Positions 58,060-64,000 of a stretch of DNA of 64,000 nt are shown here, one piece after another. A program made the translations under genes and the position numbers. The notes under the pieces are model-generated. The model did no database searches. It was not told where the DNA came from and saw only the letters and a program-made list of their open reading frames with translations. Positions within the stretch are counted from its first letter, which is position 1; every line of letters begins with the position of its first letter. Source of the stretch: an uncultured Prevotellaceae bacterium (GTDB lineage: Bacteria > Bacteroidota > Bacteroidia > Bacteroidales > Bacteroidaceae); assembly GCA_902771785.1 (NCBI GenBank), contig CACXYH010000002.1, positions 1-64,000 on the forward strand, given 5' to 3'.

Positions 58060-61000
58060 TTAGAATGAGAGGTTCAAGCCCACCGTCCACTTGCGCAGGG
58101 CGGGATAGCTTCCGTAACCGCTCCATGTAGCCATGAAGTTGTCGGGATAGGGATTGTAGAAGTCAATCAGGTTCTGTCCCGTAATGTTGATGCGTGCACT
58201 CTGTACACCCAGCTTCTTGGTAATCTCGCTGGGAATGCGATAGGCAAGCGTCAGACGATTCAGACGCACACGGGCTGCACTGACTCTCCAGAAGGTCGAT
58301 GCAATAGCATTGACGCTGCTGTAAGCCAGGTTAGGATATTTGGCCTCCTGATTCTTTGATACGACAACGTTGCCGGCACCATCGCGAATATCTTCGTAGA
58401 CATACATATCGTCGGGGTTCCAGAAAGCAGGCATGTTGGTAAACTCAATGCCACTGCCCGGCTTCAGGGCCGATGTAGGCAGAACGGTATAGCCGCCCCA
58501 GCTACCACTAATCTGTCCCTGCAGCGACAAGCCCTTCCACTCAATGCCAAAGTTGGTAGTCACACCGTAGCGATTGCTATGGTCGGAGATGCGCACCTGG
58601 TCATCGTCTTCGTTGACAATGCCGTCAGGACCTTCATAGGTACCGTCGGTAAGCTGTTTGCCACGCACATCTTTATAGATAAGCATACCCGGACGAACCT
58701 GGTCTTTCGACTTACCCAGATAAGAAGTGATGTTATACTGGTCAAAGTATTCTTCGATGTCCTGGAACGAACGGAACATGCCGATGCACTGGAGTGCCCA
58801 CGTTCCGTTGTCGGAACTTCCGTTAGGCTTCACAGCACGATAGATGAACTGGTTGGGCCAGTCGCGCTCTATAATCTTGTCGTCGCTCCATCCGGTGTTG
58901 ATGCCAATGTGGTACTTGATGTCCTCACCAATACGGTCGCGCCAAGTGAGGCCCAGCTCAAAGCCGTAGCTATCCATCTCACCCTTGTTGAGCGCTGCCG
59001 ACTGTGTACCGACAGTGGCAGGAATAGACTGGTTATAGTTAATCAGCATCTCGCGGTCGAAGTTACGATACAGGTCGAGGTTTGCATTGAGTCGCTTGTT
59101 GAAGAAGCTCATATCGAAACCGATGTTGGTTTTGTACGACTTGTCCCAGTGCACTTCGCGATTGACGGCCGAATTATTCTTATTAATGGTGATGCGGTTG
59201 CCAGAGTTCTGGTTGGTACCTTCGCCGAAGACCATACCGCGGTTGGCGTCCTGAGCATAGACCTGCATCCACTGCCATGCAGCAGTATTATCGCGGCCCG
59301 TGAGACCGAACGATGCACGGATCTTAAAGAAGTCGACCCAGGGGAATGCTTTCTGGAACCAGTCTTCCTCAGACATTGCCCAACCAGCACTCACCGAGGG
59401 GAAGTAGCCCCACATGTTCTCGGGTGCGAACTTCGTAGAAGCATCAGCACGAAGCAGGAACTCGAACAGGTACTTATTAGCATAGGCGTAGTTGATACGT
59501 CCGATATAGGAGAGTGAACCGGCCTCACTGCGTGTGAATGTCGTGGTCTTTGAGTCACCGACTGCCGAGTTCGACTGATGGGTTGTGAAAGCATAGGGCT
59601 GGTCGACATAGCCATAGAGATACTCCATCTCGGTTTCAGATTTCTCGATTGAGAAGAGTCCGTTCAGATGGTGCATACCGAAGTCGCGGCTATAGTTGAC
59701 GGTGAAGTTTATCTGATAGTTGTCGGTGCGAGGCATGTTACGCGACAAGTAGCTGAGCGAGCCATTGGCACGTGTCAAGGCACGGAAGTTGCTATCGTCG
59801 AGCAGTGCGTCGTAGTCGGTTCCTGCCACAGGTGTGTAGAGGTGGCTGCCACTACCTGAACGGTTCACCATGCGGTAGATTGTATAGTCAGATGCATACT
59901 CGTTGGACTTTTGAGTGTTAATGCTCTTGGCATAGATGAATTTCAGTTTCAGTCCTTTCAAGGCTTTACTCCATCCGAAGTCGTATTCCAAGCTACCGTT
60001 GATGGTCATGTTGGCAGTCATCGTCTTCCTGTAGTCGCCATTGTTCTGCAACACACTGAAGGGATACTCCTGACTGTCGTCGGTCTTGGTGCCGCTAATA
60101 CCATAGTAAGCAATGTCGTAGCCACCTACCTGTTCGGGCAAATAGCGCGGACGGGTGAGCAATGTGCGATAGTCATTCTCATCGTTTGAACCGCCAACCT
60201 TGACATTCGGTTTCTCCTGTGAACCGTAGTCACCACTTACGTTCAAGTTGGCACTCAGGAAGTTGGTCACCTTCACATCGATGCCGGCACGATAGTTCCA
60301 ACGATCGTAGTCGAGTCTACCCAGGTTTCCGTCCTGCGTGAAATAGCTGATGCCAGCAAAATAGCTCACCTTGTCAGTAGCACCGCTCACGTTGACGCCA
60401 TGCTTCTGGGTGATGGCGGTCTCCCAGTACTTGTCGAGCAGGTCGTAGTTCAAGCTCTTCATAGCTTCAAGCTCGTCGAGCTGATAGAGTCCGGTGGTGT
60501 GGTTGAGAGAGGTGTTGCGGGGGTCGGCAGCAGCGACAGCATTGTAAAGGCGGCCATAGTCGTAGGCCGAGAGCATGTCGGGACGTGTGGCCTCATCGGC
60601 AAAACCGAACGTACCGCTGTAAGAGATACGGGGCTGTCCGAGCTTACCTTTCTTCGTTGTGACGAGGATTACACCGTTAGCAGCACGTGCGCCGTAGACA
60701 GCTGCAGCAGCATCCTTCAGTACTGAAATGCTCTCAATTTCGTTGGGATCCAAGTTGTTGAAAGCCTCAGCACCCAGGTTTTGCTGTCCGTTGCCCACCT
60801 TAATGTCATTAGGATAGATGTAGCCGTCGATGACGAAGAGAGGCTCTTGAGCCGTACTACCTACTGCCGAGACACCGCTGGCATCGCGAATGTAGAGAGA
60901 AGCACGGGTACCGGGTCGTGCCTGTCCGCCCGATACGCTCAGACCGGGGACAAGACCACGCAGTGTGCTAGCCAGGTCGCCGCTCGAGATGTCAAGCACA

Positions 61001-61377
61001 TCGTCCATGGGAACGGTAGCAACAGAACCCGTCAGATGTGACTTCTTCTGCGTGCCGTAACCAACGACAACCACTTCGTCCAGTTTAGCATTGTCCTCGC
61101 GCAACACGAGTTTACCGCCAGGAGTGACCGTCTGGCTCACATAGCCAATGTAGGTCACCGTAATTTTCTGTCCTTTTGCAACGGTCAACTTATAGTTACC
61201 GTCTAAGTCGGTTATGACTCCGTTCTTCGTGCCTTCCACGATGACCGAGGCACCGATGATGGGTTCTCCGCTCTCATCAACCACAGAGCCCGTCACTTGC
61301 TGTTCCTGAGCCAGGGCCGGCATGGCAAAAAGCGCCATGACAAGGCTCATACAGAAACTGATGATATGTTTTTTCAT
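58060..61377 (-). CDS. SusC/RagA-like TonB-dependent oligosaccharide transporter
   Basis: A 1105-residue outer-membrane protein: signal peptide MKKHIISFCMSLVMALFAMPALA, a carboxypeptidase-D regulatory-like domain (about 25-105, VTGSVVDESGEPIIGASV), a TonB box region near LDEVVVVGYGTQKK, a plug domain (about 115-235, with SISVLKDAAAAVYGARAANGVILVTTKKG) and the 22-strand barrel ending in LRKWTVGLNLSF. There is no STN signalling domain, so an anti-sigma partner is not expected to contact it directly. It imports glycan fragments with the SusD-like lipoprotein. It lies 45 bp downstream of the glycan-binding lipoprotein gene. Confidence 0.94.
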   Translation of the reverse strand: MKKHIISFCMSLVMALFAMPALAQEQQVTGSVVDESGEPIIGASVIVEGTKNGVITDLDGNYKLTVAKGQKITVTYIGYVSQTVTPGGKLVLREDNAKLDEVVVVGYGTQKKSHLTGSVATVPMDDVLDISSGDLASTLRGLVPGLSVSGGQARPGTRASLYIRDASGVSAVGSTAQEPLFVIDGYIYPNDIKVGNGQQNLGAEAFNNLDPNEIESISVLKDAAAAVYGARAANGVILVTTKKGKLGQPRISYSGTFGFADEATRPDMLSAYDYGRLYNAVAAADPRNTSLNHTTGLYQLDELEAMKSLNYDLLDKYWETAITQKHGVNVSGATDKVSYFAGISYFTQDGNLGRLDYDRWNYRAGIDVKVTNFLSANLNVSGDYGSQEKPNVKVGGSNDENDYRTLLTRPRYLPEQVGGYDIAYYGISGTKTDDSQEYPFSVLQNNGDYRKTMTANMTINGSLEYDFGWSKALKGLKLKFIYAKSINTQKSNEYASDYTIYRMVNRSGSGSHLYTPVAGTDYDALLDDSNFRALTRANGSLSYLSRNMPRTDNYQINFTVNYSRDFGMHHLNGLFSIEKSETEMEYLYGYVDQPYAFTTHQSNSAVGDSKTTTFTRSEAGSLSYIGRINYAYANKYLFEFLLRADASTKFAPENMWGYFPSVSAGWAMSEEDWFQKAFPWVDFFKIRASFGLTGRDNTAAWQWMQVYAQDANRGMVFGEGTNQNSGNRITINKNNSAVNREVHWDKSYKTNIGFDMSFFNKRLNANLDLYRNFDREMLINYNQSIPATVGTQSAALNKGEMDSYGFELGLTWRDRIGEDIKYHIGINTGWSDDKIIERDWPNQFIYRAVKPNGSSDNGTWALQCIGMFRSFQDIEEYFDQYNITSYLGKSKDQVRPGMLIYKDVRGKQLTDGTYEGPDGIVNEDDDQVRISDHSNRYGVTTNFGIEWKGLSLQGQISGSWGGYTVLPTSALKPGSGIEFTNMPAFWNPDDMYVYEDIRDGAGNVVVSKNQEAKYPNLAYSSVNAIASTFWRVSAARVRLNRLTLAYRIPSEITKKLGVQSARINITGQNLIDFYNPYPDNFMATWSGYGSYPALRKWTVGLNLSF

Positions 61378-61422
61378 ACGTCTATTCGCTTTTATTAATT
61401 ATTAATAAGGTCTACCATGATT

Positions 61423-62853
61423 TTACTCATACCAACGAGGATCGCCCTGACCGGCGGCTATCTGTGCTGCCGATGGGGTGAAGCTATGGTTTTCAGGGTC
61501 AATGCCAGGATCTTCGGTGAGGAATTCGCCAATTGAGGGCACACCAGTCTGGCTGGCACTCACGTCGGCACCATCACGCCAATAAGTATTGTTGTTGATG
61601 TTCCACTTGGGATTGTTGCTGGACTGTCCCTTGTTCAGACCCGTCACGAAATTAATCTTACCGCAGTTTACAATGATGCTATTGAGCAGCGTGTAGTTGT
61701 ACGTTGTCTGTCCGTTGTGATAGTCACAGAAGTTCTTGTTCCAGGCTATGTTGGCCAGTGTACTGTTGGTGATGGTTGTGTAGCGCAACTCGGTTTCGGC
61801 AACATCCTTGGGACGTCCGCCATGATGCACGAAGAATTTCTCGCTCTTGGTAGGCGAAGAGAGCGTAGAGTTCTTGAAAGTGAAGTCGGTGACATAGCCT
61901 GCCTTGATATAGACGAATGCTGAGGAATTGACAGCATTGCCGCCAAGCTCTATGAAGCAGTTATTGATGGTTAGCGTGCGCAGGTTGTACTTGGTGCTAT
62001 TCGTTGAAATGAGGCTGGTACCCAGGTTTTGGATGTTGCAGTTCTGGAATACGATGGGCTCCATAACGAAATAGTAGTTGTTGGTACCTATCAGGTTCTT
62101 GATAGAATCGTCGGGCTCCTCACTCATGGTCAGAATGCTATGGTTCAAGTCGCTGGCCTCAATGTTTATATACTTCATGCCGAACGCTGCAAACGTGGTG
62201 AACGTTGAGCCTTGCTGCATGGTGATATTGGCATAGTTCGTCTTCGACGTAGAGCGCAGCGTTACACGCTTACCTCCAAAGTCAACGGTTTTGCTGACGG
62301 TGTAGTTGCCGCCAGGAGCCAGGTCGAAGCAGAGCTCTTCACCCGAGGGATCTTCGGGCAGTGGGTTCTCTTGGAAATACTGATAGAGGTCTGAACCGTC
62401 GGGCACCACGCGGAAGGTGGGGCTGAAGCTGTTGAAGAACTTCTCTGTAGTAGTCTCGGCGTCTTTGTTGCCGTTGGACGTGTTGGCCAGTGTGCGGATG
62501 CTGAGTCTGTAGTTACAGTCTTCAGCACGCTTTGTGGTCACAGAGCAGCCGTCAATAATACTGTCGACGAGCACTACCGGTGTTTCTGAAGTAATGTCGT
62601 AGATCTTCACGTCGTAGCCTCTGGCACCCATGACTGCAGGCCATGTAATGGTTGTCTGCGAACCATCGCTGCTGCCCTGCACCAGAATAGAGTCGGCCAA
62701 AGGCGATAAAAGCTGCTGGTTCTTAACCGTTGAGACGAAAGTCTCCTCGTCGTAGCTGTCGGTCGCACACGAACTGAGCATGACGGCGCCTGCCATCATC
62801 GTCAGCAGACCCAGCTGCAAATACGTTTTTTTCCGAATTTGTTTCATAAGCAT
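61423..62853 (-). CDS. DUF4992/DUF5123-type surface glycan-binding lipoprotein
   Basis: A 476-residue lipoprotein (lipobox MLSSC, Cys29; a second ATG two codons in is an equally good start). It has an N-terminal fibronectin-like domain (about 45-135, TTITWPAVMGARGYDVKIYD) and a C-terminal beta-helix-like domain of the DUF5123 kind (about 180-476), ending in GDPRW as in the gene at 54545-55603. In pectin loci such proteins bind galacturonan-type chains. It precedes SusC in the same transcript; gaps are 45 bp on either side. Confidence 0.8.
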   Translation of the reverse strand: MLMKQIRKKTYLQLGLLTMMAGAVMLSSCATDSYDEETFVSTVKNQQLLSPLADSILVQGSSDGSQTTITWPAVMGARGYDVKIYDITSETPVVLVDSIIDGCSVTTKRAEDCNYRLSIRTLANTSNGNKDAETTTEKFFNSFSPTFRVVPDGSDLYQYFQENPLPEDPSGEELCFDLAPGGNYTVSKTVDFGGKRVTLRSTSKTNYANITMQQGSTFTTFAAFGMKYINIEASDLNHSILTMSEEPDDSIKNLIGTNNYYFVMEPIVFQNCNIQNLGTSLISTNSTKYNLRTLTINNCFIELGGNAVNSSAFVYIKAGYVTDFTFKNSTLSSPTKSEKFFVHHGGRPKDVAETELRYTTITNSTLANIAWNKNFCDYHNGQTTYNYTLLNSIIVNCGKINFVTGLNKGQSSNNPKWNINNNTYWRDGADVSASQTGVPSIGEFLTEDPGIDPENHSFTPSAAQIAAGQGDPRWYE

Positions 62854-62898
62854 TTATTTATTAGTTTGTTTTTATAGGCTTTTAATAGTATGGTAGAA

Positions 62899-63798
62899 CT
62901 ACTTTCCTTCCTGGAAGATTTTTTTCAGATAACGCACGTTAGTACCGTAGTTGCCGCGTACGTCGCGGGTATTGCTGGCATTGCGCGAGCGCTCTACAAC
63001 GAGCCAGCCCGACCATTGCATTTCGTCGAGCGTGCGCTTCACCTCGCGCAGGTCTATGCGCGGATCGCGGTCCAAGGTGACACTATCGGTGAGCGAGGCA
63101 TGGATTTGGCAGATATTCTGCTTGCCCAACTTCTTCAATTCTGTCGACACGTCGCGATGTCGGTCGACCGCATCCTGCATGTTGAAGTAGATTTTAATGC
63201 CTTGGCTATTGATTTCCTTGAGGAAGGCTACGTCATAGTCGGCACTCATAGCCGTGCGTATGCCGATGGTGATGCCGGCCTGGCGGGCACGTTCGCCCAT
63301 CTCGTGCAGGCGTTTCACCATTTCACGATGCTCCTTCGTTAGCGTGGGTTCCCACATGTGGTCGCTGCCACCTAAGGGCAGGAACACAATCTTCGAACCC
63401 ATCACGCGCATAGAACTGATGCAGTCCTCGAGCAGTTCCATATAGTTATCGCGCTTCAGCAGGTTCTGTGCAAAGAAACCCGACATAGCCATCGAGTGGA
63501 CCTTCACGCCGAGCGAGTCGGCCGTACGGCGGAATAATTTCTGCTGCTGGGGGTCGCGCAGCTTGTTGTCGAAGAGCACGCGCTGGCCGAGCGGTCCCAT
63601 GTCGAGCTCCACGCCGTCGGCACCAATATCCTTAGCCAACTGAAATTCTCCCAGTCTCTGCCGTTTCAGCATCATCCAGTCGCAGGCAGCCACCTGATAG
63701 CGTTGCTGTTTTGGCTTTTGTGCAAAGGAGTCAGTTGGCATCAATATAAGTGCGCACGATGCCGCAACGACCACGTTTCTAAATTGTCGTAAGTCCAT
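62899..63798 (-). CDS. Secreted xylose-isomerase-like TIM-barrel protein
   Basis: A 299-residue protein with a signal peptide (about 1-26, ending DSFAQ) and an AP-endonuclease-2/sugar phosphate isomerase-epimerase fold (KDIGADGVELDMG, IGIRTAMSAD, QIHASLTDS, GWLVVERSR). Family members use Glu/Asp/His/Glu to bind a metal; here the usual Glu of the xxIEN strand is replaced (IGIRT) and the Asp of the next strand is not obvious (YFNMQDAV), so catalysis is doubtful or altered. First gene of the locus, 45 bp before the glycan-binding lipoprotein gene. Confidence 0.75.
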   Translation of the reverse strand: MDLRQFRNVVVAASCALILMPTDSFAQKPKQQRYQVAACDWMMLKRQRLGEFQLAKDIGADGVELDMGPLGQRVLFDNKLRDPQQQKLFRRTADSLGVKVHSMAMSGFFAQNLLKRDNYMELLEDCISSMRVMGSKIVFLPLGGSDHMWEPTLTKEHREMVKRLHEMGERARQAGITIGIRTAMSADYDVAFLKEINSQGIKIYFNMQDAVDRHRDVSTELKKLGKQNICQIHASLTDSVTLDRDPRIDLREVKRTLDEMQWSGWLVVERSRNASNTRDVRGNYGTNVRYLKKIFQEGK

Positions 63799-63810
63799 TT
63801 TTAGTAATAT

Positions 63811-63822
63811 TAAAGCGCTTTA
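63811..63822. promoter_or_regulatory. 12-bp palindrome upstream of the pectin locus
   Basis: TAAAGCGCTTTA, a perfect palindrome 13 nt before the first gene of the locus. Possible operator; no TAnnTTTG promoter is recognised in the 109-bp gap. Confidence 0.35.
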
Positions 63823-63907
63823 TATTTAGTTATAACTTAATAGAAAGACGAACAATCGTTTTCCTTGTCATCATTACGACCTAAAAAGATATTCCACTCA
63901 AAAAAAG

Positions 63908-64000
63908 TCACTTTTGAATGCCAAAGTCGGCCTGTTGCTGCTCTACCTCGTGCAACATGCGGGCTCGTTCTTCGTCGCTCAAGGTGGGTTGCGCAGTGTG
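63908..64000 (-). CDS. C-terminal end of an unidentified protein, cut by the window edge
   Basis: The last 30 codons and TGA stop of a minus-strand gene that begins outside the window. The visible end is a charged helix (LSDEERARMLHEVEQQQADF, then GIQK). Too little is present to name it. It lies 109 bp upstream of the pectin locus on the same strand and may belong to it. Confidence 0.55.
   Translation of the reverse strand, partial: HTAQPTLSDEERARMLHEVEQQQADFGIQK

Overview
The window looks like a chromosomal segment of a Bacteroidota (Bacteroidales) member, most likely a Prevotella-type organism. The evidence is the Bacteroidota promoter signature (TTTG, about 19-20 nt, TAnnTTTG) in front of many genes, SusC/SusD-like pairs, a succinylornithine-type carbamoyltransferase, BspA-like leucine-rich repeats with a type IX-like C-terminal tail, and many DUF families typical of gut and rumen Bacteroidales. 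The genus is an inference; no rRNA is present.

Region 1 (1-13.5 kb) is housekeeping. It holds a SpoIIE-type phosphatase followed by the arginine carbamoyltransferase and a threonine aldolase, a convergent glycine C-acetyltransferase (kbl), then folP-cdaA-pta-ackA, a small lipoprotein and a large secreted M16 peptidase. The pta-ackA gap carries an inverted pair of GC-rich palindromes resembling a REPIN.

Region 2 (13.6-35.2 kb) is a glycan-degradation island without SusC/D. One GH95 (+) converges on a minus-strand unit of a second GH95 and an unusual STN-domain esterase. A 442-bp gap with two 22-bp-period repeat arrays separates these from a five-gene plus-strand operon: a GH140-like enzyme, a GH78/sialidase-like fusion, a GH20/GH67-like enzyme (possible galacturonidase), a propeller-GH2-malectin fusion and a LacZ-type GH2. 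The set suggests complex pectin side chains such as RG-I or RG-II (inference).

Region 3 (35.3-48.7 kb) is mixed: a BspA-like surface protein followed by a decayed copy of its own 3' end, an outer-membrane beta-barrel, murF, two uncharacterised secreted proteins, DUF2752 and CD225-like membrane proteins, tRNA-Pro(CGG), sufS, rnhB, a WYL regulator, a DUF4923 lipoprotein, and an ECF sigma factor with a tiny protein resembling only the cytoplasmic part of a FecR anti-sigma factor.

Region 4 (48.9-63.8 kb, minus strand) is a pectin-type polysaccharide utilisation locus: a secreted TIM-barrel protein, a surface glycan-binding lipoprotein, SusC, SusD, a second glycan-binding lipoprotein with its own promoter, a PL1 pectate lyase, DUF3826, and a beta-helix/DUF4955-type protein. 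The SusC/D pair would import fragments released by the lyase. Region 2 could supply further side-chain hydrolases.

The most unusual pattern is a set of short tandem arrays with a 21- or 22-bp period. They occur at several loci and have different unit sequences, but nearly all are built around a palindromic core. They lie at about 13.5, 20.1-20.3, 35.2, 37.5, 38.4, 45.5 and 50.3 kb. The last one lies in-frame inside a coding region.
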